Origin: Gnetum montanum
Lineage: Eukaryota > Streptophyta > Gnetopsida > Gnetales > Gnetaceae
Reading direction: 5' to 3'
DNA length: 49,663 nucleotides
NCBI GenBank assembly: GCA_015680685.1
Contig: MNCI01006934.1
Span: 217,800 to 267,462, forward strand
In this document: positions 20,464 through 31,363 of the stretch, piece by piece
Layout: each line of letters opens with the position of its first letter
How positions within the stretch are numbered: position 1 is the stretch's first letter
Notes under the pieces: generated by a model
Databases searched by the model: none
Told to the model about the DNA's origin: nothing
What the model saw: the letters and a program-made list of their open reading frames with translations, nothing else
Made by a program: the position numbers and the translations under genes

Positions 20464-22339
20464 CTTGATATGAATAACATCCCTAAATTTGTGGGAGGCT
20501 ATGATTCTGATCCACAACATCATTTGCAAGCTTTCCATGATGTCTACATTTTACAAAACATTGAAAGTTGATGGCAAAAGATTAAGCTATTTCCTAGGAT
20601 ACTAATAGACAAAGCCAAAGTGTGGTATAGATCATTGAAATCAAATTCAATCCATCAATGGTCCACAATGCTGAAACTCTTTAACAAGAAATACCAAACC
20701 TATGCAAGGATGTCCAACCTAAGGAAACAAATCCAAGGATGGAAACAAGAGCAACATGAACCCTTGGACATGACTCTAGATAGATATGATTCTCTACTAA
20801 ATAGATGCCCAAGCCATGGTTTCTCTCAAGAAGAGCAACTTTTCAACATCATTGATGGGCTTCATAGTCAAAGGAGAGAGATCCTTGGGATGTATGTTCA
20901 AGGTCAATTATATGAACTAGGAACCCATTAGATCCAAAGGCTAATCAAGTGTGTGGAAAAATAAGGAGAACTATGTAAATGGAAGAATGTTGAGAAATAT
21001 CACTAGGATCCAACTCTTCAAAAGAAGAGGGTCCATATCTCTGATAAGGAAAAAGAGGCAGCTCTTGATGAGGTGATTTCATAGCAAAGCTTTCCAATGC
21101 AACAATCTATTGTTGAACTTCAAGCAAGGCTAGATAAGATGTCAAAATGGATAAGCGAGAAAGTTACAACTTGCATAGAAACCATAGTGGAGAGAGTAGC
21201 ATAGCACAAATTAAGAGATCACAAAAAAAGAAGGAAAAGGGGCCAACAGATAAGTAAGAACTCTGATTAGCAAAAAGGGTAAATGATTGTAGAAGAAGAG
21301 GCTATGGACTCAACCACTAAAGAAGATGATGGATGTGACATCTACCTATATGACCATCCAAAGGGCTATTGTCCAATCATGTTACATCTACAAGTATTAG
21401 GCTTTTGCATTAAATCCCAAGTTCATACAAAAGCAAATGCCTAGGAAATTACCTTACTCACAAGGTAATTATAAATAGTCCTACAACCAACCATACTATC
21501 CTAGTAGGACTTTTTATCAACCTCAAAACTACTATCAACCGTAGTGACAAAACCCACAATCATGGGGGAGGCCATCATCAACCTAGCACTACCCCTACTA
21601 TTAGCTAGACCTATATGAATATTACGTTCAACAACATGTTTCCCCAACTAATTCTACTTCCTCTACTTTAAATCGCTACTATCACTCTCTTGAATATAAT
21701 TTACTAAAAACATCTTCTGAAGGATCACCACCTCATGCCTCTTATCCTTCATCATATTCTCAATATTCTCATACTCCCCTCCATCACATATCATGGCCAG
21801 CAACATAGGAAGGTTCAACATCCCAACATCAACTGAACAATGCCACTTGTGCTACAAACATACATAGAGATGATAATGCTAGTAGATCTCCACCACAATA
21901 TTAGAAATGCCCATTATTTAGGAAAATTCCCATGTGTAAGCAAAAAATTCGTGGACCTACTAACTCATCAAAACCAACAAAAGGCCAATCTGATGCAACA
22001 ACCTTCCTCACTAGAATGATGTCTCCTAATCATACAAAAATGCCAACAACCATTACCACTCCAACACAAGACATAAACAATGAACTTATCATTGTGAAGA
22101 GATAGGAAAATCCATGCATCAGTAATAGGAAAGGATGCAGTTGTGAACTGAAAATTCAAAATATTAACACAACCCACAACAAAGTTAAGGAACAAGTGTG
22201 TGAGAAAAAACTAGTCTACGTAGTAGCCACTAAACCAAAAGACATCTAGTGGCTTGAAAATGAGAATATAAAATTGTTTCAAAGATGCATGGAGGTAATT
22301 GATCCACTTATTAGTTCTAGACTTAAGAAAATGAACTAA
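20464..22339 (+). pseudogene. Copy 1 gag polyprotein, 5'-truncated
   Basis: The gag core is well preserved: LDMNNIPKFVGGYDSDPQ, a stop at 20569, KLFPRILIDKAKVWYRSL, SNSIHQWSTMLKLFNKKY, RMSNLRKQIQGWKQEQH, NRCPSHGFSQEEQLFNIIDG and MYVQGQLYELGTH, to 20929. This is the Retrotrans_gag-type capsid fold region. After a stop the frame continues through an amphipathic Glu/Lys-rich helix region and the motif DDGCDIYLYDHPKGYCPI (near 21320-21375). A Tyr/Gln/Pro/Ser-rich segment and a C-terminal block WLENENIKLFQRCMEVIDPL follow, ending at the stop at 22337-22339. No protease or reverse transcriptase follows. The first part of gag, including the Ser/Arg-rich N-terminus, is absent. Confidence 0.83.
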
Positions 22340-23022
22340 ATAGAGGACTTAGACATGGATATCTTGCAATCTAATTATACACCATAAAAGATATTAAACA
22401 TGGAGACTTGAAAATTAAAATAAAAAATTAAGAAGAAGAAGAAAACACATCTTAAACTCCAAAAATGGAAATACCTTCAAGTCCAGATGAAGATACATCT
22501 CTAAATGATCCAAACAAGACTATCACCAATGTTAGATGTGCTACCATGCGATTAATTAAATCAGTAATAGTGATAGATGGAAAATGAATGATGTATAGCC
22601 AAGGGATTGTGCAATCCATGTCCCAAATTTGTAGCCATAAGATTAGTTGTTGGGGAGATTCTCCATCTTGGTTCAAGAACTAATGAGTTTTTTTCACCTT
22701 TTTTGTTTTATAATTCCTTCCAAAATTTTCTAACTCTTCATATGTTTTCCATTTCTTAATAATTTTCTTTTCTTTTCTTTATAATCTTCTCTTTTCCTAA
22801 GTCATTTTATTTATTTTTAAAAATTTCTTATGTTTTTGTTAATAATATTGCCATGTCATGATGTAGCAGTTAACACTATTAGTTGGGTTTTTGTTTTATG
22901 CTATCAAGATGATTAGCTAAGTAATTGTGTAATGTAGTGAGACCACCTCATCCATCCCTCCAATTCTTTCAATAAAAGTTCTATTTCATGGAAAAAAAAT
23001 TTCTGCTTTCATGAAATTGAAA

Positions 23023-23253
23023 TTAATCAATGATCATTGTACCTTGAAGAAACAGAAAATGACCAAGTGGGAATGGTAAGGGTGTGACCTCAAGGGGACT
23101 TGTTGGGTTTTCTTCTTGTCTTCCTTCGTTATGACTCCTCTTGAAATGTATCATCACTCCTCTATTAACCAATAAAAAGAAATCTTTTTCTTTGCATGAT
23201 GTGGTTTCCATTTTAAAAAAAAAATGGAAATTCAAAGCACACCCCTTAGACAC
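23023..23253 (-). CDS. Antisense ORF 1 in copy 1 tail, unknown function
   Basis: A 76-codon minus-strand frame beginning MSKGCALNFHFFFKM. Element A has a 91-codon counterpart at 34112-34387 beginning MCKGCALNSHYC. Both share LLV(N/D)(R/G)GVMIH and QEENPTSPLEV, but the ends differ because of indels. It lies downstream of antisense ORF 2 on the same strand. Homology alone could produce the match, since the two tails are related DNA. No domain was recognised and coding status is doubtful. Confidence 0.25.
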   Translation of the reverse strand: MSKGCALNFHFFFKMETTSCKEKDFFLLVNRGVMIHFKRSHNEGRQEENPTSPLEVTPLPFPLGHFLFLQGTMIID

Positions 23254-23492
23254 AATAATGGGCTACAAACACTGTTTATGAGGTTAGAAAGACATGTTAC
23301 TCATGCCCAAATATGCCCCTATAACTAAGGCCCTTTCTTCCTTCTTCTCTTTTCTTCTTTTTTTGGAGTGATGATTTTTCTTTGAGGTGGTTGTGGACTC
23401 ATGGTGGTTGGTAGAAGAAACACATCAATGCGAAGTCATTGTTCATGGTATGGACTTGGTTTGAACATGGATGGATAGGTATGCTAATAATT

Positions 23493-23735
23493 TTAATCAC
23501 ATTTTTCACAAGAACCTAATGTGGACATGGTCAAGTACCTTACATCCCTATCTTTGCAATCCCTTCCCATCCCATTATTCACCTCACTGCTACATGTGAT
23601 TATGAGCCTTTTGGTTTTTAGTATAGTACAACATCCCAACCACAATAGTTGTGTGTTTTTTGGAACAAATACATGGTCTAAATTTAACTTCTCAATTGTC
23701 CATGGACATCTATAGAAATGATTATGTAAGGGCAT
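23493..23735 (-). CDS. Antisense ORF 2 in copy 1 tail, 80 aa, conserved in element A
   Basis: The frame begins MPLHNHFYRC and ends STLGSCEKCD. The counterpart in element A (34627-34872, 81 codons) has the same start and stop positions and, by my count, 60 of 80 aligned residues identical, with one codon-sized gap. Both keep Cys and His residues (H-N-H near the start, C-x-x-C-D at the end). In B the region is still recognisable (MPLCNHTLKCSWTL) but broken, and in D it is not preserved. Tat-lineage elements such as Grande are known to carry antisense genes in their 3' region, so such an ORF has precedent. It may equally be a passive frame that survived in two related copies. Confidence 0.35.
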   Translation of the reverse strand: MPLHNHFYRCPWTIEKLNLDHVFVPKNTQLLWLGCCTILKTKRLIITCSSEVNNGMGRDCKDRDVRYLTMSTLGSCEKCD

Positions 23736-24338
23736 TATGGTAGGATCCTACTTTGGGGAGGATCCACTTGCATAACTTTTGTTAATCATGGCTTTGAACA
23801 AACCTTTATATCTTCTAGAACATCAATGATAGTTTCTCTAAATATATGCATAATTTTGGGACTACTTCTCATCACTTCCAATTACCTTTTTATTTTTTCC
23901 TACTTTTCTGTTAAAATATCCTTCAAGTTTAATATTTCTTGGTCATCTTCTAAATCAAACCTTTAGTTTCAATTGCTCAAAAACTTGTGTGATTTTGAAG
24001 TTATGTGTATTATTCATGGGGGTTAGGGATTTCCAATTTGAAATTTCTCTAACATATTATTTTTGAACATCATGGTAACTAATAGTAATTGATCAAAATA
24101 ATGTGAACAGCTTGATTATTCTAGTTACCTCATAGCCCTGGGCATAGTATGGTATCATCACCTTATTCTTAAATAAAAACTAATGGATTTAGAAAGGGTT
24201 AATTATTAAGAAAAATTTACCAAAACTAATGTTGATCCTTTGATGACTACAAGTGATGCTGAAAGAAATGCCTAAGGAAGAAGGTCTTTTGCCAGGCATG
24301 AAAACAAAGCTAAGAGGAGGACAATGAAGGTTAAAAAT

Positions 24339-25141
24339 TCCAATTATACTGATCCTAATGGGGTTTGTAGATCATCCAATTATACTTAATGAAAACATTT
24401 AATTGGCTCTTTTACTCTAGCAAGGTTATCTAACAACATACATTTTTGGATAAAAACTCTAAAAGTTTAGAATTTCTGAAAAGCAATACATTAGTACCGA
24501 TCATTTATTGATTCTGAAACTCAAACTACAGCTATAGGTGGATAAAAAATAATATATTAGAGAGAAATTTTATTCATCTCATGTAAAATAAAAATAGATT
24601 CAAAAAGTGGCTAGGGGCTACTGCATTCACCAAAAATAAGTCATAAAGAATTTTGGCTACAATATTATATTTTTGGTAGAGATAAGCAGTTAAGAAAGAC
24701 ATGGTACTCACCCTTAATAATTATTGATTTATAAATCCTGTATGATCAATCCATCTCCCACTTTTTTTGGCATATTTGTAATTGCATAAAAATTTTAATT
24801 TTAGGCTCCACACTGATCTTGCCAAGGTAGGGTCCTAGCATGTAATGGACAAGGTAAAGCCTAACCTCTTTCCAATGGCTCTTCCTAAGCTCCAATTAGT
24901 GTCTCACAACTTGAGAAAAAATTAATATTAGATGGTGCATTGAAAAGAATGTCAAAGATAAGATAAACTGCAAAATAGTACTGAAGTCCTTCAATTGAAG
25001 TGAGTTTGAATAAAGAATTTTGTAAAAAAAAATTAAAATCCAAAGTAAGAAGAAATGTATCAATAAGATGATAAAACCAATCAAAATTGAAGACTACACC
25101 TATATATGAATATTAAAACTAGGCATAAAAAAAGCATTTAA
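24339..25141. other. Unclassified spacer between copy 1 and element B
   Basis: AT-rich, with no similarity noted to the neighbouring elements and no supportable gene. It ends in TATAT (25142-25146), the left target duplication of element B. Confidence 0.4.
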
Positions 25142-25146
25142 TATAT
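25142..25146 (+). repeat. Left target-site duplication of element B (TATAT)
   Basis: TATAT directly precedes the 5' LTR TGATGAG. The same five bases directly follow the 3' LTR end at 44539-44543. The low complexity of TATAT lowers its weight, but both positions are fixed independently by the LTR edges. Confidence 0.75.
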
Positions 25147-25994
25147 TGATGAGTCATGATTATGTTAGCCCCTAATATGGGTTACGCAATATCAGGTCCC
25201 AAGAAATGATGTCAAATATTTGATATCATCTCTTTCATGCTAGCTTATAAATACAACACCTAGTTGCATGGTTGGGAGGGAGCTTCAGTTAGTTTTTGAT
25301 AGTCTTTCTTAGATTTCTAAATTGAAGTTCTGTTATTCCCAATGCATGCTCACAACGTGATGTTTGTGATTGTATGACATTCTTATTCGAGTGTGACGTA
25401 CTTGGACATGTTACATGATTAGAAATAAAGATCAAGATTACCTCCATCATTGTAACATTCACTTAGATTATTGTTTCTTCAATTATTTAATTATTTAGTG
25501 TTTCCCTTAGTTAATATTTCTTTTTATTGCTATTTACGATTCTTATTATTAAGTAGAATAAGAACAACTACTCACAAGTGCTTAAGTGTAATTACTTGGT
25601 AATCAAATAGTGTATTGTTTCACAAACCTAGTGACCATTGCTTGGCAATTCAAGCAGTGGTTATACAAAGTCCAAGAACTATGCAGACAATTAGGAATGG
25701 ATATTCATCACATGTAGGCTAGTTATATTTTACCTTCCATTGTTCATTAGCCTAATTAATTTATCGCTTTATTGTCATTAGGAGTAGTACAAGATTAGAC
25801 ATCATCATATGCCTCACTTTAGACTAAACTATATGTGACAATGTTACCACTAGTCCAAGTGGGAATATAGTGAGCTACAATTAGAGCATAACAATTTAGA
25901 TGCACAACTATTCCCATCTATAGAATTCGATCATATCATGCATGAATGATTTTGATTCATATGGTTGGACGTAGGGATACCTCATCACTCATCA
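25147..25994 (+). repeat. 5' LTR of element B
   Basis: This 848-bp repeat runs from TGATGAGTCATG to ATCACTCATCA and is of the same family as the A and D LTRs. The last 100 bp are closely similar (CATATGGTTGGACGTAGGG). It has a TATA box TTATAAATA at about 25245-25253, placed like TATAAATA at 30529 in A. U3 is diverged from A, so B is a different subfamily or older. The PBS follows at 25996. Confidence 0.87.
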
Positions 25995-25995
25995 T

Positions 25996-26013
25996 TAGCA
26001 CCATCATTAAGGA
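25996..26013 (+). other. Primer binding site of element B
   Basis: TAGCACCATCATTAAGGA lies one base after the LTR end at 25994. It is the tRNA-Asp-type PBS (TGGCGCCGTTGCCGGGGA) with nine changes, all transitions. The flanking GGTGCTAGTGATCTAGATTAG is shared with A. Confidence 0.75.
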
Positions 26014-26119
26014 TGGTGCTAGTGATCTAGATTAGTTATATCATACATGATGGTTGTAAAGGTATTAATGATATATCCTTTAGAAAATATTAAATCACAT
26101 ACACCATAAGCCAACAACA

Positions 26120-28599
26120 ATGTCTCTTTCACAAGGGAGTGATAATGCATTGTATAACAAAAACATTCATTGGAGAACTAATGAGATATATGATGAGCAA
26201 AATTGGAGTAACCAACCTTATGTAGGGGTTTCTTATGTTCATCACCACCTTGACGACACTCAAAGGCTACATTCACCTAAGGTAGACAACCCTAGAGGAG
26301 ATGAAGTAAGTTCTGGACTAGGGGAGGCCTTTAAGGCCTAAGACCTCTTCGAAACTAAGAAACGATAAATCAAGGGACATTGGGGAGCACCATAGAAGCC
26401 ATGGTAATCCCTCCAATTCCTTATCTTCCTCTTCCCCTTCAACATCTAATTCTAAAAAAGATGAACGTAGGTATGGAGATAAAGCTCCATTAGAGGGTTG
26501 GAATAAAAAAAAGTTGAACCCACTAGAGAAATCAAAGATGTCAACATGAACATAGATAAAATCATCACCATAAACTGAATAGGAATTTTCCTCACAACCT
26601 ATTTGATGACGATGAACCTATGTTGGCTATTAAAATCCTAATGCAAATCATAGAGGTAGTCAAGATATCTCATAGGCATCACAAAGAGAGTCGCCTACCT
26701 ATGCTTGATATGAATAATATCTTAAATTTGTAGGAGGCTATAATTCAGATCCATAACATCATTTACAAGCCTTCCATGATGCCTAGGTCTATTACAACAT
26801 TGAAAGTGGATGGTAAAAGCTTAAGTTCTTTCCTAGGATACTAATTGATAGGGCTGAAGTGTGGTATAGATTGTTAAAACCAAATTCAATTTAATGATGA
26901 TCCACAATGCTGGAACTCTTCAATGAGAAATACCAAACCTATGTGAGGGTGTCCAACTTGATGAGACAAATCTAAGGATGGAAGCAAGAACAACATGAAT
27001 CCTTGCCTTGGATAGATATTATTCCCTATTGAATGGCCTTAGATAGATATTATTCCCTATTGAATAGATACCCAGGCCATGGTTTCTTTGAGGAAATGAA
27101 ACTTTTCCACATCATAGATGGGCTTCATAATGAAACAAGAGAGACCCTTGGGATGTATGCTGCAAGTCAATTATATGACCTATGAACCCATCAGATTTAA
27201 GAGCTAATCAAGCATGTGGAAAAAGAAGAAGGAGAGATATGCAAATGGGAGAATGTTGAGAAATATTAGTGGGATAGAAGGAGGTCCATATCTATGATAA
27301 GGAGAAAGAGATTGCTCTTAATAAGGTGATCCTACAACGAACCTTACCTATACATAAGGCTATTAATGAACTTGAAGCAAAGTTTAATAGGATGTTAGAA
27401 TGGATATATGAAAATGTTACAACTCTCATTGAGATGGTCAAGGAGAAGATCATGCAAAATAAAGTAGGAAATTACAATAAGCAAAGGATACAAAACCAAG
27501 AAACAACTAGGAACAACTTTTGGCAAACAGGAAAAATGACAGAAGAAGGTGAGGTTGTAGACTCAATTGCATATAAAGATGACAGATGTGACCTATGCAT
27601 ATATGACACCTAAAGTGCCATTGCCTAGTTGCATCACATCTATATGAGTATTAGGCTTTTTCATTAAGCCCAAAATTTGTCCAAAATCACAACCCTAGGA
27701 GGTTTCCTTTTCCATATAGGAATCATAGATAGCCCCACAACTAATCGTACCATTCTATGAGAACTTATTACCAGCATCAACACTATCATCAACCACACTG
27801 GCAACAACCATAGTTGGGGGAGGTGTGCACCAGTAAATCAACCTTATCCTTTCTATCATCTGAAACAGCATGGATATTATGTTCAACATCCTATTTCTCC
27901 AACAAGTTCTACATCCTCTACTTCAAATCACCACTATCACTCTCTTGAGTACCATCAAACCATGACATCCCCTAAAGGATCACCACCTTGTGCCTCTTAT
28001 CCTCCATCATCTCCTTGATATCCTCATACTTCACCTCCTCATATGTCACTACCAGTGACATAGGAAATTTTAGCACCACCACATCAACAAATAAATGTCA
28101 CTTGTGTTGTAAATGTGCATAGACATGCTGATACTAGTAAGTTTCCATAGCAAACTTAGAAACATCCTTTCTTGAGGAAGGACCCTAGATGGAAGTGTAA
28201 CACTCATGAACCTACCACATCATCTAAACTAGCACAATGTTTTCTAGTGCAATGCCTTCCTTTTTACAATTAATGTCCTCTGACCCTACACAAGGGCCAC
28301 CATCCATTGTTACTCCAACACCCACTAGAAGCAATGAATCTAATAATGTGGAGAGACAAATGAATTCAAGCATATCATATCATGATCAAAGGTGCAATTG
28401 GTGGCTAGGAATCTGCAACATTAACACACCTCATACCTTGACCTACCATACATTTAACAATCACGTGTGTGACCAACAATTTTTCTACCCAACCGCCACA
28501 ACACCAAAAGGCACCCAAGGTCTGTGGAATGAATGGTTACCAATGTTTTATACATGCATGGATCCTATTTATCCACTTATTAATCCTTGTCACAACTAA
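26120..28599 (+). pseudogene. Element B gag polyprotein
   Basis: The ATG at 26120 (MSLSQGSDNALYNKN) lies 106 nt after the PBS and corresponds to MSSSHSIHNALYDEN in A. The N-terminal region is Ser/Arg/Asp-rich (KSRDIGEHHRSHGN; SSSSPSTSNS). The core (from about 26706) is heavily broken but follows A and copy 1. A 31-bp direct duplication (about 27011-27072) disrupts it. The segment 27326-27613 is open and helical, ending DDRCDLCIYDT, the family's Cys/Tyr motif. The last segment (28237-28599) ends CMDPIYPLINPCHN, matching the C-terminus of the other copies. No enzyme domain follows. Confidence 0.82.
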
Positions 28600-30398
28600 A
28601 TGTTTAGTCATGAAAGAAAACCCCCATTCTAATCTTTAGGATTCAAAAGTATTTTTCATCTTTTTGTTTTACAATTTTTTTTCTTTTTCTTATTTCTTGA
28701 TATAATTTTTCCTATTCCTTTCAAATTTTTATATTTTTTTGTTTTCATTTTTTTTGTTATGTAATCTTGCTTGTGAATGAAATGGTCATGTAACCCATTC
28801 AGATGAGGTTTTCTCTATGTTGTTGAGTCATGAGGGACTAATTATTTGGATAATGAGACCATGTCATCCATCCACTCACTCCATTAATAAGAGGTTTTTT
28901 TGTGGTCATAGTGACATTCTTTTTCACCATGAGACTAAAAATAAACTCATAACCATTGTTCCAAGAAAAAGAGTGAAGAACCAAGGGAGAATGTGAAGGG
29001 TGTGACATCCAGGGGATTTTTGGATTCTCTTTGGTCACTTCTATATGTCCTATCATGTTTCTTTGGTTATAATTATATCCTTGTAGATCTAACAAAAAAT
29101 GGGAGTAAGAGTACCAAAAAAAGGCATTCAATAATTTCTATAGGTCCCACTAGAAAGACATGTATCCATGATTGAAGGTTGGTGGCTTATCAAACTATCC
29201 AAAAATAATAATAACAACAACAACATGCCATAAATTAGCTCCTCCCTTGGACAAAATACCAAGTGATGTTACTCCTTGCAACTATGATAGTTTTGTGGTT
29301 GTTAGTCGAAGTGATGACATGATGCAATGTCATTGAAATGTGGTTTGGACTTGGTTTGAATCTTGGAAAGAAGGGCTAATGATTACTTTCCCATTAATAA
29401 CACACAAGGATTCATTGTTCCTATGGTAAGATACCTCATGTTCCAATTTCTGCAATCCTTTCTATAGTCCACCTCATCTTGTTGTTCGTATGATTTTAAC
29501 TTGTGGTTTTGTGTAACATAGGGTTATTATCTAAAATTAGTGGCTTAAACATGTGTATTGTGTAGCAAAAGTGTGCATTGCATTCAACCCCTATAGTGTC
29601 CATGAACATTTTAAGGTGTGATTACACAAGGGCATCATAGGTTGGAGCCTGCTTTAGGGAGAACCCACTTGTGTAACTTTTGTAACTTATACTTGTTTGA
29701 TACAACACATCATTTTTAACTTTCTAGGAGCATAATTATTAAATTTCATAATTTTCATTATCATGTAATTGATCCATTAAACAACATCAATTTAAATGCC
29801 CTTTTTCTTGCACCTTCTAAAGCTTTTAATGTCAACAACTCCAACTTCTCACACTTTTGGTGCCTAAAACTAATTTCCCACTTATCCTAGAACTATGGAC
29901 CTAACCTCAAACCTTCTAACCAATCATAGAGCTTCATTTCTCATGCTTTCTACCCTCATTATATGCAAATCCATGGACTCAATATCAAGTACTCGATATT
30001 GGGTGGGATGCGACATCGAATATCCTATATTAGGTCACACAAAACCTATGTATATGGCCCCTGCAATGCCCAAACTTCATTCTTATCATTTGCAACTAGG
30101 GGAGTTTTCAAATTTTCTCTCATAACTTAGAGCTCTACACAATGAACTACAACTTGTGATATTTGGCTCTCTAACACTTTTATTTCCGTAACATTTGAAC
30201 TTGCTTGAACTTGAAGTGTTCAAGTTAGTTGTTGGGCGGAGGGATGCTTGTGTGAGAAACTTGCACCAATTTTCTAAAATTTTCTATTGCCTAGAGGATA
30301 TTATAAGGGTAATAATGTTAAAAAACTTTAGTGTTATAATGAATAATCAATCACATGAATGCCATAAACCTTAATTTTTTACCCAAGGAACCATAACC
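28600..30398 (+). other. 3' non-coding tail of element B, first part
   Basis: It opens with a T-rich run (28670-28770) like the tails of A and copy 1. It keeps blocks such as GGTGTGACATCCAGGGGATTT (near 29000) and GAACCCACTTGTGTAACTTTTG (near 29660) in the same order as A. From about 29700 similarity to A is lost. Around 29975-30040 the motifs TCAAGTACTCGATATTGGGT and GACATCGAATATCC resemble the palindromic U3 motifs of the family LTRs. The region is cut at 30398/30404 by element A. Confidence 0.65.
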
Positions 30399-30403
30399 AT
30401 CAT
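30399..30403 (+). repeat. Left target-site duplication of element A (ATCAT)
   Basis: ATCAT directly precedes the 5' LTR and the identical ATCAT directly follows the 3' LTR at 36739-36743. The 5-bp length is standard for Ty3/gypsy integrase. Confidence 0.85.
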
Positions 30404-31229
30404 TGATGAGTCATCAATTATCAAGTCCCAATGTCAGATACTTGACGTTGGAGCCTCGATGTTGGGTACCCGATGTTGAAGCCAAGAAGCAATGTTGGAT
30501 ACCCAATGTCATCTCCTCTAGGCTTGCCTATAAATATAGCAGTTGTGCACACGGTTTTGACATTAGTTTCAATAGTTCTACATAGTTTTTTATAGTTTTT
30601 TCAGTGAGAGTAGTGAAGCTCTTGTAGTTTATTTTCTCTAGAGTTAGAATATTTTTCTAAGTGCTCATAGTAGGAGTCTAGGTGTGTATGGATCTTTGTT
30701 CGAACACTGATGTACCTAAGTGCAGTAGTATGATGGGAATAAAAATGAACTCTTTTGACAATCCTTGCAGCACTGAGAATAGATTAATGTTTCCTTTAAT
30801 GCACTTTACTTTCATGCATTTCAATTAATTAATTTTTAGTTATTAATGAACACAAGCACAAACAGGTTGAGCATACATATAGTGCTTGGTAACCTAGCAA
30901 CACTTAACGTTTGGTAGCCTAGAAGCACTATATGTGTTAAGGATGTGTCCAGGAAAGTGGGACAAGTACTTGTGTTAGGCTAGCTAGGTTGTAGATGAAT
31001 TAGATCTTAAATTATTTTACCTTTCATTCTTGTTGTAGGCTATTAAACTTATAAAACATAAAATAATAAAAATCATATGCCTCACTAGTCCAAGTGGGAA
31101 GATAGTGAACTACGATCAAGGCATAGTGCTCTAGATTGCACAACTAGTCCCATCCATGGAATTTGACTGGATCATGTGTGAATGCTTATGATTCATATAG
31201 TTGGACATGGGGTACCTCGTCACTCATCA
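30404..31229 (+). repeat. 5' LTR of element A
   Basis: An 826-bp repeat from TGATGAGTCATCAATTATC to CGTCACTCATCA. The start of the LTR (30433-30510) holds three imperfect copies of a palindromic TTGGGTACCCAA-type motif. The TATA box is at about 30529-30536. It aligns with the 3' LTR at 35888-36738 over its full length apart from small indels. Confidence 0.92.
30529..30536 (+). promoter_or_regulatory. TATA box of the element A 5' LTR
   Basis: GCCTATAAATATAGCAG is conserved as TCTATAAATATAGCAC in the 3' LTR (about 35999-36006) and as CTTATAAATACAAC in B. It would start the element RNA about 30 bp downstream. Confidence 0.65.
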
Positions 31230-31230
31230 T

Positions 31231-31248
31231 TGGCACTGTTGTCAGGGA
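31231..31248 (+). other. Primer binding site of element A
   Basis: TGGCACTGTTGTCAGGGA lies one base after the LTR. It differs from the tRNA-Asp-type PBS TGGCGCCGTTGCCGGGGA at four or five positions, all C-to-T or G-to-A, and every CG in the original is gone. Confidence 0.88.
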
Positions 31249-31363
31249 TGGTGCTAGTGATCTAGATTAGTTATATTATACACAATCATTGTAAAGGTAT
31301 TAATGATCTATCTTTTAGAAAACATTAATATTTTAAGTCACACATATTATCAAGAAGAAAACC

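Larger units (their letters stand above)
20464..24338 (+). mobile_element. Copy 1: truncated gag-only element of the A/B/D family
   Basis: Homology to A and B starts abruptly at CTTGATATGAATAACATCC (20464), inside gag. It continues through the rest of gag and the 3' non-coding tail to GGACAATGAAGG at 24338, which corresponds to 35459 in A. The 5' LTR, PBS and gag N-terminus are missing on the left. The last 430 bp of tail and the 3' LTR are missing on the right. It is closer to A than to B: both keep the antisense ORFs and the same tail blocks. No target duplication can be assigned because both ends are lost. Confidence 0.82.
22340..24338 (+). other. 3' non-coding tail of copy 1
   Basis: It starts with a T-rich stretch (22690-22830) that is shared with A, followed by an AATAAAAG signal-like word near 22972 and long blocks colinear with A 33830-35459. 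No sense-strand ORF of note is present. Two antisense ORFs (23023-23253 and 23493-23735) are annotated separately. Confidence 0.7.
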
